Source: Nanobdellota archaeon (GTDB taxonomy: Archaea; Nanobdellota; Nanobdellia; Pacearchaeales; GW2011-AR1). Taken from it: a stretch of DNA of 32,253 bases. This document shows, piece after piece, positions 16,084 through 24,535 of the stretch. The translations under genes were made by a program, and so were the position numbers. The notes below the pieces were generated by a model, which saw only the letters and a list, made by a program, of their open reading frames with translations, made no database searches and was not told the origin of the DNA. The stretch is taken from NCBI GenBank assembly GCA_021799535.1, contig JAJZAH010000001.1, forward strand, positions 1-32,253, given 5' to 3'. The number at the start of each line of letters is the position of its first letter. Within the stretch, counting starts at the first letter, position 1.

Positions 16084-16689
16084 ATGTCATACACTTTACC
16101 GCCTTTAGGATATTCTTATGATGCACTTGAGCCTTATATAGACAAAGAGACTATGGAAGTTCATTATTCAAAACATCATCAGGGATACGTTAACAAACTT
16201 AATACCGCCGTCGAAAAGGAAAAGAAAATTTCTGAAATGCCAGTCGGGGAATTACTGAAAAATCTAAAAAAAATCCCTGCAAAGATAAGGCAAGCCGTTA
16301 TAAACAACGGAGGCGGAGTTTACAATCACTCTTTCTTCTGGCCTATTCTAAAAAAAGATGTTGAAGCTAAGGGGGAGGTAGTTGAAGAAATAAAAAAAAG
16401 ATTTGGATCCCTTGAAGAATTCAAAAAGCAGTTTTCTGACGCTGCGGCTAATCTTTTCGGTAGTGGCTGGGCGTGGCTTGTACTAGACAATGGAAAGCTA
16501 GAGGTAATACAGACGCACAATCAAGAATCTCCAATCTCCTCAGGATTTGCTCCTCTGATTGGAATAGATGTCTGGGAGCATGCTTATTATTTGAAGTATC
16601 AGAACAGAAGACCTGAATATATAGAGAATTTTTTCCATGTAATTAACTGGAAAAAGGTCAACGAACTTTTTCTTGAAGCAAAGAAATAA
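16084..16689 (+). CDS. sod: Superoxide dismutase, Fe/Mn family
   Basis: 201-aa cytosolic enzyme dismutating superoxide to H2O2 and O2. The N-terminal helical domain has YTLPPLGYSYDALEPYID and HYSKHHQGYVNKL (first His ligand), then NHSFFW (second His ligand). The C-terminal domain has FGSGWAWLVL and IDVWEHAYYLKYQNRRPEYI, carrying the Asp and His ligands. All four metal ligands are present and the length is normal. Metal preference (Fe or Mn) cannot be read safely. It gives an otherwise metabolically sparse genome protection against oxygen. The next gene starts 55 nt downstream from its own TATA box. Confidence 0.95.
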   Translation: MSYTLPPLGYSYDALEPYIDKETMEVHYSKHHQGYVNKLNTAVEKEKKISEMPVGELLKNLKKIPAKIRQAVINNGGGVYNHSFFWPILKKDVEAKGEVVEEIKKRFGSLEEFKKQFSDAAANLFGSGWAWLVLDNGKLEVIQTHNQESPISSGFAPLIGIDVWEHAYYLKYQNRRPEYIENFFHVINWKKVNELFLEAKK

Positions 16690-16744
16690 TCAAATTTTGA
16701 AGGAAAAAATCGGATTTAAAAACTCCAAAATCCTGTTCCCTGCT

Positions 16745-16999
16745 ATGGATGAGGCAATCTACAGAATTATCGCAATCGCCGGGCTTGTCTTAACAATATT
16801 GGGAAATTATTTCTCGATCAAAGCCAAGACAAGGAAAAAATTCACATATCTTTTTTTCATGATAGGGGCGGCAGGATTGCTTCTTTATTCCATAAGCATA
16901 GGAGATGCCATCTTCATTATCCTTCAATCGGCTGTGATAGTAACTTCAATGTACGAATATTACTTAGTTCATGTAAAGAGATCAAAAAGCTCCAATTAA
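16745..16999 (+). CDS. Small membrane protein with three helices, LAB_N-like
   Basis: 84 aa from ATG 16745, chosen because GGATTTAAAAACTCC places a TATA box 26 nt upstream; the frame is open for 24 further codons upstream. Three hydrophobic helices are visible: IYRIIAIAGLVLTILGNYFS, FTYLFFMIGAAGLLLYSIS and AIFIILQSAVIVTSMYEYYL. The pattern AGLLLYSISIGDAIFIILQS resembles the small membrane domain found at the N-terminus of lipid-A-disaccharide synthase and as lone proteins (LAB_N), and also half of a PQ-loop/SWEET-type transporter. Function unknown. Membrane location is firm; the family is tentative. Confidence 0.7.
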   Translation: MDEAIYRIIAIAGLVLTILGNYFSIKAKTRKKFTYLFFMIGAAGLLLYSISIGDAIFIILQSAVIVTSMYEYYLVHVKRSKSSN

Positions 17000-17041
17000 A
17001 ATAACCCGAACTCTTAAAAACGGCTTTAACTTCTTACTAAA

Positions 17042-18757
17042 ATGAGATATGAAAAGCTTGCTGAAGTGTACGACAAATTAGCATCAACTACAAAAAGACT
17101 TGAAAAGATAAGTATACTATCTGGATTCCTGGACGATGTCAAAAAAGAAGACTCTGACATAATGTATCTCCTCGAAGGAAGAATTTACCCATCATATGAC
17201 GAGAGAAATATCGGAATCTCAAATCAGATTGCAATAAAAGCAATATCCAAATCTACAGGAACCCCATCAAAGAAAGTAATATCTTTATGGAAAAAAAAGG
17301 GAGATTTGGGAGAGGTGTCCAAGGAATTAACCAAAACAAAAAAACAGATGACCCTTGCAAGCCACGTTCTGACAACGCAAAAAGTTGTAGATAACCTTAG
17401 AAAACTCCCTGAGCTGGAAGGGAAAGGCACAATTGAGAAAAAATTGTCCCTTATAACGGAACTTTTAACTTCAGCAAGTCCCATAGAATCTCTTTACCTC
17501 ATAAGAACTTTGATTGGAGACTTAAGAATAGGTGTCCAGGAATCCACAATAAAATATGCAATCCTCAGAGCTTTTTTCAACGACAATAAGGAGTACGAAG
17601 AAGATCTGCAAAATGCTATCGATCGGTCAAATGACCTTAGAGAAGTTTTCGAATATGCAATAGGAAAGGACATAAAAGATCTGGAAAAAATAAAACTAGA
17701 AGTCGGAAAACCCATAAAAGCCATGCTCGCGCAAAAAGCAAAAGATATCGATGATGCCTTCAAGCATCTTGGAGCCCCTCTCGGAGTCGAGTACAAATAC
17801 GACGGATTCAGGCTTTTGATTCACAAGAAAGGTGATAAGATAACACTTTTCACAAGAAGCCTTGAGAATGTGACAAGACAGTTTCCAGAAGTCATTGGTT
17901 ACATAAAAGAATTCATAAAAGGGGATTCTTTTATATTAGATTCCGAAGCTGTAGGGTATGACAGGAAAACAAAAAAGTACACAGATTTCCAAGCAATATC
18001 CCAAAGGATAAGAAGAAAATACGACATAGGAAAACTTTCCGATAAACTCCCCGTCGAAGTCAATATCTTTGATGTACTTTATTACAACGGAAAAAGCGAA
18101 CTTGAGACCCCATTCAAAGAAAGAGCAGAACTCGTGAGGAAGATAATAAAAGAACATCCTTACAAACTTATCGCCTCAAAGATGATAATCACATCGGAAA
18201 GGAAAGAGGTGGAAAGTTTTTACAAAAAGGCGCTTAAAGACAATCAGGAAGGAGTCATGTTCAAGAATCTTGAATCTCCTTACAAACCCGGCCGAAGGGT
18301 CGGGAATATGCTTAAGATGAAACCAGAAGAAAGTGAGCTCGACCTGGTTATAACCGGAGGCGAATGGGGAACAGGAAAAAGGTCAGGATGGATATCCTCT
18401 TTCAACTTATCGTGCAAAAGCGGCGATGAATACCTTGAGATAGGAAAAGTAGGAACGGGGATAGGGGAAAAAGAGAATGAGGAAAATAAAGTCACATTCG
18501 ATGAACTCACAAACCTCATGAGACCTCTCATAACTAAAGAAAAAGGAAAAGAGATAAGTGTCAGACCGAAAATAGTGGTGACTGTCCATTATCAAGATAT
18601 ACAAAAATCCCCCAATTACAAATCCGGCTGGGCTCTGCGATTCCCGAGAATAACTTCAATAAGGGAGGGCGACAAGCCTCTCTCAGAAATCGCAACTTTG
18701 GAAGAAGTTGAAAAAAACTTCCTTGAGCAAAGAAGCAGGAACTATAAATATGGATAA
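17042..18757 (+). CDS. lig: ATP-dependent DNA ligase
   Basis: 571-aa replicative-type archaeal DNA ligase I sealing nicks through a Lys-AMP intermediate. The N-terminal DNA-binding domain (1-215) includes LLTSASPIESLYLIRTLIGDLRIGV. Motif I is EYKYDGFRL with the adenylated Lys at 252. SFILDSEAVGYD (motif III), EGVMFKNLESPYKPGRR (motif IV), LKMKPE (motif V), then the OB domain with KIVVTVHYQDIQKSPNYKSG and WALRFPRI complete the fold. TCTTAAAAACGG about 24 nt upstream is the TATA box. It sits 45 nt before tbp, which has its own TATA box, in a cluster of replication and transcription genes. Confidence 0.96.
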   Translation: MRYEKLAEVYDKLASTTKRLEKISILSGFLDDVKKEDSDIMYLLEGRIYPSYDERNIGISNQIAIKAISKSTGTPSKKVISLWKKKGDLGEVSKELTKTKKQMTLASHVLTTQKVVDNLRKLPELEGKGTIEKKLSLITELLTSASPIESLYLIRTLIGDLRIGVQESTIKYAILRAFFNDNKEYEEDLQNAIDRSNDLREVFEYAIGKDIKDLEKIKLEVGKPIKAMLAQKAKDIDDAFKHLGAPLGVEYKYDGFRLLIHKKGDKITLFTRSLENVTRQFPEVIGYIKEFIKGDSFILDSEAVGYDRKTKKYTDFQAISQRIRRKYDIGKLSDKLPVEVNIFDVLYYNGKSELETPFKERAELVRKIIKEHPYKLIASKMIITSERKEVESFYKKALKDNQEGVMFKNLESPYKPGRRVGNMLKMKPEESELDLVITGGEWGTGKRSGWISSFNLSCKSGDEYLEIGKVGTGIGEKENEENKVTFDELTNLMRPLITKEKGKEISVRPKIVVTVHYQDIQKSPNYKSGWALRFPRITSIREGDKPLSEIATLEEVEKNFLEQRSRNYKYG

Positions 18758-18802
18758 TGAAATCCTGAAACCTTTATAAACCACCTCGGCCTTTAAAAAC
18801 GA

Positions 18803-19384
18803 ATGACAGAGAAAAAGACAACTCCGTCCAAGAAAGATTCTGAGTATAAAATACAAAATATTGTCGCTACAACTTCACTTGAAAAGCCTGTCCCATTAAC
18901 AAAGCTTGCAAGAACACAGCCAAACACAGAGTACAATCCCGAGACTTTCCCAGGTCTTGTTTTAAGGATAAAAGAGCCAAAATCTGCGGTTTTAGTATTC
19001 TCTTCAGGTAACCTTGTATGCACCGGGACAAAATCCCTGACGCAGGTTAGAAAGGTAATTGATGAGGTAATAAAACAGCTAAAAAAGGTCAATGTCAAAA
19101 TTACCATCACTCCAAAAATCACAGTTCAGAACATCGTAGCCTCAGGAACGATAAATCTCCAACTCAACTTGAATTATCTTGCCCTTGAAATGGAAAACAC
19201 CGAATATGAACCGGAACAATTTCCAGGTCTCGTTTACAAACTTGAAGGTTCCAACGCAACTTTCCTCCTTTTCTCAAACGGGAAGCTTGTATGCACTGGG
19301 ACAAAGAACAAACAGCAGCTTGAGGATTCGATGATCCAGCTTCTGAAGAACGTAAAGAATATTTTGAAGGATTACAAGAAATAG
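18803..19384 (+). CDS. tbp: TATA-box-binding protein
   Basis: 193 aa, general transcription factor that bends promoter TATA boxes. The saddle fold is built from two direct repeats: residues about 17-100 (IQNIVATTSLEKPV, EYNPETFPGLVLRIKEPK, SGNLVCTGTKSLTQV) and about 108-190 (VQNIVASGTINLQLNL, EYEPEQFPGLVYKLEGS, NGKLVCTGTKNKQQL). Each repeat has the NPE/EPE-FPGL and LVCTGTK signatures. A charged N-terminal extension (TEKKTTPSKKDSE) precedes the core. CTTTATAAACC is centred 26 nt upstream, matching the promoter type this protein would read. Confidence 0.97.
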   Translation: MTEKKTTPSKKDSEYKIQNIVATTSLEKPVPLTKLARTQPNTEYNPETFPGLVLRIKEPKSAVLVFSSGNLVCTGTKSLTQVRKVIDEVIKQLKKVNVKITITPKITVQNIVASGTINLQLNLNYLALEMENTEYEPEQFPGLVYKLEGSNATFLLFSNGKLVCTGTKNKQQLEDSMIQLLKNVKNILKDYKK

Positions 19385-19415
19385 TTTAATAAGTTCCCAC
19401 ACGAATAATATCATT

Positions 19416-20423
19416 ATGAAATATTCTCAAAGACTGGGGGAGATAACTGACAAAAAATTTCAAAAGGCTCTTGATAGATTCAAACTTGGAAAATTAATAA
19501 AAGCAAAGCCTGTCCCGTTCGGAAACTTTGGTCAGAATGTTTTTTTGAAAACCTCAAAAGGAGATTATGTTTTCAGAGGAAAACCACATTACGAATGGCA
19601 ATTCAAAAGCGAGCAGTTCATGGCAAAGTTACTTCATGAGAATACAAAAGTGCCAGTACCTTATCCTTATCTCATCGATGAGAAAAAAGACATTTTTGGA
19701 TGGAGTTATTGTATAATGCCCAAACTCAAAGGAAAGCAACTCAAGATAAAAAAGTTAAAAGATAAACTATCCGAAAAAGACAAAAAAGAAATTGCAAAAG
19801 CTTTTGGGGAAAATTTGGCTAAGATGCAAAAGTTAACTTGGAAATTTCCAGGGCAATATGATCCAGAAACAAAAACAATAAAGAAATTCGATAAACCATT
19901 TGACAAATGGATAATTGATAGCATAAATAAGTTAGTTTCTCTTTGCAAAACTTATAATGATAGAACGACAAAAAAGGACATTGAATGGATAAGTAGAATT
20001 ATAGAAGAAGGAAGAGAGTCGTTGAAGATCCCGTTTACACCAGAATTTGTAATGCATGATTATCAGGAAAGCAATATGGTCATCGATAAAATAAGTGGAA
20101 GATGGAAGGTTACTGGAGTGTTCGACCTCATGGAGAATTATTTCGGCGACGGCGAAGCTGATATTCCAAGAATGTTTGTTGCAAACTTCCAAGAAAATCT
20201 GGAATTAGCTTATATTTTTTTGAATTCTTATTTATCAAAGCATAAAGTAAGAGAAGGATTCGAAAAAAGATTTCAGATCTATTTGATATTTGATAGATTA
20301 GTAGTTTGGGAGTGGGCTCAAAGGAATAAAAAAAGCTGGCTAGATAAGAACGTAACTTTCAAGAAATGGTGCGGGAGATATGCAATTTTGGATAAAAATA
20401 AGATCAGTATTCTGAACAGATAA
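19416..20423 (+). CDS. Aminoglycoside-phosphotransferase-like (APH) family kinase
   Basis: 335 aa with the APH/choline-kinase fold. The N-lobe has a strand-loop segment PVPFGNFGQNVFLK, then DYVFRGKPHYEWQFKSEQ and FGWSYCIMPKLKG (hinge). The Brenner-type catalytic loop is MHDYQESNMVID (Asp at residue 215) and the metal-binding segment is VFDLMENYFGDGEADI. The C-terminal helices include FDRLVVWEWAQRN. Relatives phosphorylate small molecules such as aminoglycosides, homoserine, methylthioribose or fructosamines; the substrate here cannot be inferred, and antibiotic resistance should not be assumed. It has its own TATA (TTTAATAAG about 27 nt upstream) and no operon partner. Confidence 0.8.
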   Translation: MKYSQRLGEITDKKFQKALDRFKLGKLIKAKPVPFGNFGQNVFLKTSKGDYVFRGKPHYEWQFKSEQFMAKLLHENTKVPVPYPYLIDEKKDIFGWSYCIMPKLKGKQLKIKKLKDKLSEKDKKEIAKAFGENLAKMQKLTWKFPGQYDPETKTIKKFDKPFDKWIIDSINKLVSLCKTYNDRTTKKDIEWISRIIEEGRESLKIPFTPEFVMHDYQESNMVIDKISGRWKVTGVFDLMENYFGDGEADIPRMFVANFQENLELAYIFLNSYLSKHKVREGFEKRFQIYLIFDRLVVWEWAQRNKKSWLDKNVTFKKWCGRYAILDKNKISILNR

Positions 20424-20644
20424 AAATCACTCCACAAACCAAAAAAATCTCAACCATAATTCAATTAGCGAAGCACCAAGGCAGAGTCAGGCACTGAGCA
20501 ATCAATCGTGAGTGAATCGAACGAATCATCAAGAGGCGGTGACCGGGGATGCGGCGGGTGAAAAATTTCAATCCAACAGTCACTTCCAAAAACTACTCTC
20601 CAGTCTACAACTATTTTTATAAATAAAGCGCCCATAATTTTTTT
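20424..20644. other. Intergenic region with a G-rich island
   Basis: The gap between the kinase gene and mcm holds an unusually G-rich stretch near 20530-20560 (GAGGCGGTGACCGGGGATGC then GGCGGGTGA) within AT-rich DNA. No tRNA, hairpin terminator or convincing gene is visible. The last 35 nt hold the mcm TATA box (TTTTTATAAATAAAG, about 20612-20626), 26 nt before ATG 20645. Confidence 0.5.
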
Positions 20645-22723
20645 ATGGATGAGCTAGACTTTAACACTGAACCTGAAGAAGCGACAACGGAAGTGAAAAG
20701 GCCCGAACAGACAGGAAAACAGGAAGAGCTGATACTTGAATCAAAAAGGTTCATTGATTCCTACAAAAAAAAGTTAAAATCCTCTTTAAGGGATGAGAAT
20801 AACGTAGTTTACATCGATTTCATGGAAATAGCAGAAGAGTCCCCTATATTGTCTGAGGAGATAATAAAAAATCCTGAAGAGACTCTGAGGATAATAGAAA
20901 TCGCAATAGAAGAGATGGGCCTTATTGAAAATGTCAGGGTAAGGCTTTTTAACCTCGAAAAATCTGATGAAGTCCTCATAAGAGACATAAGGTCAAAGCA
21001 CCTTAACGAACTCATAATGGTAGAAGGAATAATCAGGCAGTCTTCTGATGTGAGACCACAAGTTGTGAATGCAAAGTTCGAGTGTCCGAGTTGCGGGACC
21101 ATAATTTCTGTATTGCAGATTGAAAGAAAATTTAGAGAACCGTCAAGATGCTCATGCGGAAGAAGAGGAGGATTTAAACTGATAAGTAAAGAGATGGTCG
21201 ATACTCAAAGACTTATAGTTGAAGAAGCGCCCGATATGCTCAGCGTAGGTGAACAGCCTAAAAGAATAAACGTCTTTGTTAAAGAGGATCTTGTAGATCC
21301 TAAGATGGAAGAAAGGACAACACCCGGAGCAAGAGTGAGAGTTATAGGGGTTCTAAAAGAAGTTCCCGTACCCCTGTCAACGGGCGGAATGTCAACGCGT
21401 TTCGAACTCGCTGTTGAAGTCAATAACATAATCCCTCTTGAAGAAACTTTTGAGGAGCTTGATATCTCTGAAGAGGACGAACAACAGATACAGGAACTAG
21501 CGGCAGATCCTGAAGTATTCGAAAAACTAAGGGAGAGTATAGCTCCGAGCGTTTGGGGGTACAAAGAAATAAAAGAATCCCTGCTCCTTCAGCTTTTTGG
21601 AGGGGTGCAAAAAGAAAAAACGGATGGGCAAAAAACAAGAGGTGATATGCATATAATGATGATAGGGGATCCAGGGGTCGCAAAATCCGTCATATTGACC
21701 TTCATGGCAAATGTTTCGCCAAAAGGGCGTTATGTCGTCGGAAAATCAACCTCCGGAGCTGGACTTACAGCATCGGTCGTCCGTGACGAATACTTAAAGG
21801 GATGGTCACTTGAAGCAGGAGCAATGGTCCTCGCAAATAAAGGGCTCGTATGTATAGATGAGCTTGAAAAGATGGATCAGACTGACCAGTCGGCTATGCA
21901 CGAAGCCATGGAACAACAAACCGTCACGATTTCAAAAGCTAATGTGCAGGCTACCCTTAAGGCACAGACGTCCGTACTAGCAGCTGCGAACCCGAAGTTT
22001 GGAAGGTTTGACCCGACCCAAAGCATACCCCAGCAGATAAATCTCCCACCAGCATTGATAAATAGATTCGACTTGATATTCACAATGAGGGATATCCCTA
22101 ACCTTTCCAACGATACAAAAGTTGCAGATCATATCCTTGAAGAACACCAGAAAGAAGCCAAAGAGATGACTATTGAAAAAGAGCTTTTCAGAAAATATAT
22201 CGCTTATGCAAGACAAAGAGTACAGCCACGGCTGACTGATGAAGCAGTTCAGGAGATGAAGAAATTCTATGTCGGATTAAGGAATAGGCCGATGATAGAG
22301 GGGCAGGAAATGAGGACTATTCCCATTTCAGCGAGGCAGCTCAACTCCTTAATAAGGATGTCAGAAGCGGCGGCAAAACTCAGGATGTCAGACAAAGTCG
22401 AGAAAAAAGATGCCCAAAATGCAATAAAACTGTTGAAATATTATCTCGAACAAGTCGGACTTGACGAAGAAACTGGGGAGATAGATATCGATAAGATATC
22501 GGGCAAGATAAAATCAAGCCAAAGGAACAAGATCTTCCTTGTCCGCGATGCAATATACGCCCTTTCAAAAGAGATGGGTGAAGCAGAGTCAATTCCCATT
22601 GAAAAAGTGGAAGGAAAACTAGAAGGGAAACTTTCTGCGGAAGAGATTGATGATTCCATAGAGAGGTTAAGACGCGAAGGGGCGGTATTCCAACCGAAAA
22701 AGGGATTTGTTCAGAAAGTTTAG
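20645..22723 (+). CDS. mcm: MCM replicative DNA helicase
   Basis: 692-aa hexameric 3'-5' helicase unwinding DNA at forks. The N-terminal domain has a zinc site (CPSCGTI then SRCSCGRR) and an OB region (VRVIGVLKEVPVP). The AAA+ core has Walker A GDPGVAKS (Lys at 347), Walker B LVCIDELEKM, sensor 1 AAANPKFGRFD and the Arg-finger segment PPALINRFDLIF. RQLNSLIRMSEAAAKLRM is the sensor 2 region, and a C-terminal winged helix (about 610-692) ends the protein. No intein is present, although archaeal mcm genes often carry one at Walker A. The length is normal for archaea. Transcription is probably leaderless. Confidence 0.97.
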   Translation: MDELDFNTEPEEATTEVKRPEQTGKQEELILESKRFIDSYKKKLKSSLRDENNVVYIDFMEIAEESPILSEEIIKNPEETLRIIEIAIEEMGLIENVRVRLFNLEKSDEVLIRDIRSKHLNELIMVEGIIRQSSDVRPQVVNAKFECPSCGTIISVLQIERKFREPSRCSCGRRGGFKLISKEMVDTQRLIVEEAPDMLSVGEQPKRINVFVKEDLVDPKMEERTTPGARVRVIGVLKEVPVPLSTGGMSTRFELAVEVNNIIPLEETFEELDISEEDEQQIQELAADPEVFEKLRESIAPSVWGYKEIKESLLLQLFGGVQKEKTDGQKTRGDMHIMMIGDPGVAKSVILTFMANVSPKGRYVVGKSTSGAGLTASVVRDEYLKGWSLEAGAMVLANKGLVCIDELEKMDQTDQSAMHEAMEQQTVTISKANVQATLKAQTSVLAAANPKFGRFDPTQSIPQQINLPPALINRFDLIFTMRDIPNLSNDTKVADHILEEHQKEAKEMTIEKELFRKYIAYARQRVQPRLTDEAVQEMKKFYVGLRNRPMIEGQEMRTIPISARQLNSLIRMSEAAAKLRMSDKVEKKDAQNAIKLLKYYLEQVGLDEETGEIDIDKISGKIKSSQRNKIFLVRDAIYALSKEMGEAESIPIEKVEGKLEGKLSAEEIDDSIERLRREGAVFQPKKGFVQKV

Positions 22724-22727
22724 GTAA

Positions 22728-23075
22728 TTATTTCTTCTTTCTTGTTAAACTCACATTCAGGCCTATTGAGTACCTGACTGGCAAATACCCCTCCCTTGCA
22801 TCATTTACTATTTTTCCTAATAATCTTTCAAGATTGCCCGAATTTACAGGTTCGACAAACCCTCCACCATCTTCCCGATCATAAAACATTTTATTGTACA
22901 TTCCGAGAGAATAGGCTTTACGAAGGAAATTCGCTTCTTCAACTGCCCGTTCAACAGATGAGATTTTAACAAAAGAAGTTTCATAAACAATGACCTTTCC
23001 TGAAATATTTCGTCGGACCATTTTAAACATAAAGAAAGGGGAATTATAAAATTTCTCCCACCTACTCATCCGCAT
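22728..23075 (-). CDS. Conserved-looking hypothetical protein
   Basis: 115 aa if started at ATG 23075 (MRMSRWEKFYN); a TTG at 23126 would lengthen it by 17 residues but would overlap the divergent OB-fold gene, and a TATA-like CCTAAAAAATGG near 23100-23111 fits the ATG. The sequence is basic and mixed alpha/beta (VRRNISGKVIVYETSFVKI, then AVEEANFLRKAY) with no membrane helix or cysteine. A GGGFVEPVNSGNLE stretch and a basic KKK C-terminus are visible. I do not recognise a family. It converges on mcm with only 4 nt between stop codons. Confidence 0.6.
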   Translation of the reverse strand: MRMSRWEKFYNSPFFMFKMVRRNISGKVIVYETSFVKISSVERAVEEANFLRKAYSLGMYNKMFYDREDGGGFVEPVNSGNLERLLGKIVNDAREGYLPVRYSIGLNVSLTRKKK

Positions 23076-23083
23076 ATCTAAAT

Positions 23084-23094
23084 CTTTAAAAACC
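23084..23094 (+). promoter_or_regulatory. TATA box of the OB-fold gene, within a divergent promoter
   Basis: CTTTAAAAACC is centred 26 nt before ATG 23115. It overlaps the region serving the minus-strand hypothetical gene, so the two promoters are interleaved within about 40 nt. Confidence 0.5.
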
Positions 23095-23114
23095 GTTTTC
23101 CATTTTTTAGGTTT

Positions 23115-23744
23115 ATGACTGATCAATACAAAAGAAATGTTGCATACAAATTACGAATAGGGGACATTCTTCTTGGAAAACCAATATTTGACGGTGAGAA
23201 ATTCATACACCTTGAACTCGGCGCTAAAACAATTTCAAGGGTCAACGTTGTAGGGAATATAATTGACAAGTACGAAAGCGAAGGCGAGAAGAAATACCTT
23301 TTCTTCACTCTTGATGACGGTTCAGGACAGATAAAGCTCAAAATTTTTGGTGAAGATGACGCAAAAAGATTCAAAGGCGTCGGTCAGGGTGAGACAATCG
23401 TAGTAATAGGAGTTACCAGAAGCTGGAATAATGAAACTTACATACAGCCCGAAATAATTTCGGGCAAGGATCCGAAATACCTTCTCGTCAGGAAACTTGA
23501 GCTCGAGAGACAAAAGAAAGAGGCCATTAAACCTGTAAAGGATAAAAAAGAAGCCCAAGCAATAAAAGATCGAATACTTGAAAGAATAAAAGGCGCAGAA
23601 AATGATGGGGGAATCGACTCAGAAAAGATAATCCTGGAATTTCGTGAAGTCTCACCAGACACAATAAATGAAGAAATCCAAAAATTGCTTGAAGAGGGAA
23701 TTATTTTTGAGCCAAGACCCGGAAGACTCAGATATTTAGGATAG
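23115..23744 (+). CDS. RPA32-like single-stranded DNA-binding protein (OB fold plus winged helix)
   Basis: 209 aa. An OB fold spans about residues 35-115 (RVNVVGNIIDKYES, YLFFTLDDGSGQIKLKIF, GETIVVIGVTRSWNNETYI), the arrangement of the RPA2/RPA32 subunit and archaeal homologues. A charged linker (ERQKKEAIKPVKDKKEAQ) leads to a C-terminal winged-helix-like domain (about 150-209: GIDSEKIILEFREVSPDTI, LLEEGIIFEPRPGRLRYLG) of the kind that recruits repair and replication partners. It probably coats single-stranded DNA at forks opened by the neighbouring MCM. It appears to head a two-gene unit with the gene 20 nt downstream. Confidence 0.85.
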   Translation: MTDQYKRNVAYKLRIGDILLGKPIFDGEKFIHLELGAKTISRVNVVGNIIDKYESEGEKKYLFFTLDDGSGQIKLKIFGEDDAKRFKGVGQGETIVVIGVTRSWNNETYIQPEIISGKDPKYLLVRKLELERQKKEAIKPVKDKKEAQAIKDRILERIKGAENDGGIDSEKIILEFREVSPDTINEEIQKLLEEGIIFEPRPGRLRYLG

Positions 23745-23753
23745 AATTACACA

Positions 23754-23760
23754 GAGGTGA
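23754..23760 (+). promoter_or_regulatory. Shine-Dalgarno site before the deoxyribosyltransferase-like gene
   Basis: GAGGTGA lies a few nucleotides before ATG 23764. This gene has no well-placed TATA box and follows the OB-fold gene by 20 nt, so it is probably translated from a shared mRNA. Confidence 0.5.
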
Positions 23761-23763
23761 TTT

Positions 23764-24495
23764 ATGACAGACAAGTCTGACAGGATAACAATTTATGCCG
23801 CAGCTGCACTTTTCAATGCCCGGGAAAATTTCTTTAACTCAAGACTTGTCGGTGGGCTTGAAGGGCTTGGATATAAAGTATATTCTCCTCAAAGAGACGG
23901 ATTCGAAGTTGAAAGCCTTAAGGAGATACTTTCTGGCAAGGTGAAAAAAGGTTCTGTAGACACAGCTGCCAAGAAAATAATTTATTGCCTTGACGTGGGA
24001 GGATTCATCCCAAAAAGTGATATCGTCATTGCGAATTTCGACGAGCCAATAGATGAAGGTGTTTCCGTGGAGTCTTTATATGCAAGATGGATGGGGAAAT
24101 TTGTGATCGGCCTCAGGAGTGACATAAGAAGCCCTTACGGTGAGTTGGGGGGTCATCTTATGGGAATGCATGCGTTCCCCGCATACCAATGCAGCTTGTT
24201 CATATCTTACAAGATGCAATCAAAAACTTTCGAAGACGGGAAAGAGCAGATAAATTCACTGGTCCATAAAATAAACCAGATCATATCGGACAGAAACACC
24301 CGACACAGCCCAGAGGTATCCCGTTATGTAAAACAGAATGAAACTATAAAATCTGTATTTGAAGGGGCACATATTCTTTTCGACGGCGTAAGAGACATCC
24401 ATTCCAAAAAAAGTTTAGAAAAGATTGCCTCAAGGTATATTAAGAACAAGGAAGCGTTTGAAAAGATAGGCCCAAAAAAGATTGTAATTGGATAA
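23764..24495 (+). CDS. Nucleoside 2-deoxyribosyltransferase-like protein
   Basis: 243 aa. The N-terminal 140 residues follow the NDT/PurTOP-like Rossmann pattern: IYAAAALFNARENFFNSRL, GYKVYSPQRDGFEV, then SDIVIANFDEPIDEGVSVES (the Glu is a candidate nucleophile/catalytic residue) and ARWMGKFVIGLRSDIRS. Relatives cleave or transfer the deoxyribose of nucleosides, or hydrolyse nucleotides, in salvage. The C-terminal 90 residues are helical and not recognised. Co-transcription with the OB-fold protein is indicated by the 20-nt gap and the Shine-Dalgarno site; a link to nucleotide pool maintenance during replication is inference. Confidence 0.75.
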   Translation: MTDKSDRITIYAAAALFNARENFFNSRLVGGLEGLGYKVYSPQRDGFEVESLKEILSGKVKKGSVDTAAKKIIYCLDVGGFIPKSDIVIANFDEPIDEGVSVESLYARWMGKFVIGLRSDIRSPYGELGGHLMGMHAFPAYQCSLFISYKMQSKTFEDGKEQINSLVHKINQIISDRNTRHSPEVSRYVKQNETIKSVFEGAHILFDGVRDIHSKKSLEKIASRYIKNKEAFEKIGPKKIVIG

Positions 24496-24535
24496 GTTTC
24501 CAAACTCTTAAAAACCCCTCATTTCTCTTTACTTT

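Noticed and set aside
19416-20423. Reading the APH-fold kinase as an antibiotic-resistance gene
   Set aside because: The fold is shared by many small-molecule kinases and there is no resistance context.
20480-20565. C/D-box guide RNA on the minus strand (TTGATGA and CTGA boxes)
   Set aside because: The C box is imperfect and I could not place internal D'/C' boxes with normal spacing; kept only as an unexplained G-rich island.
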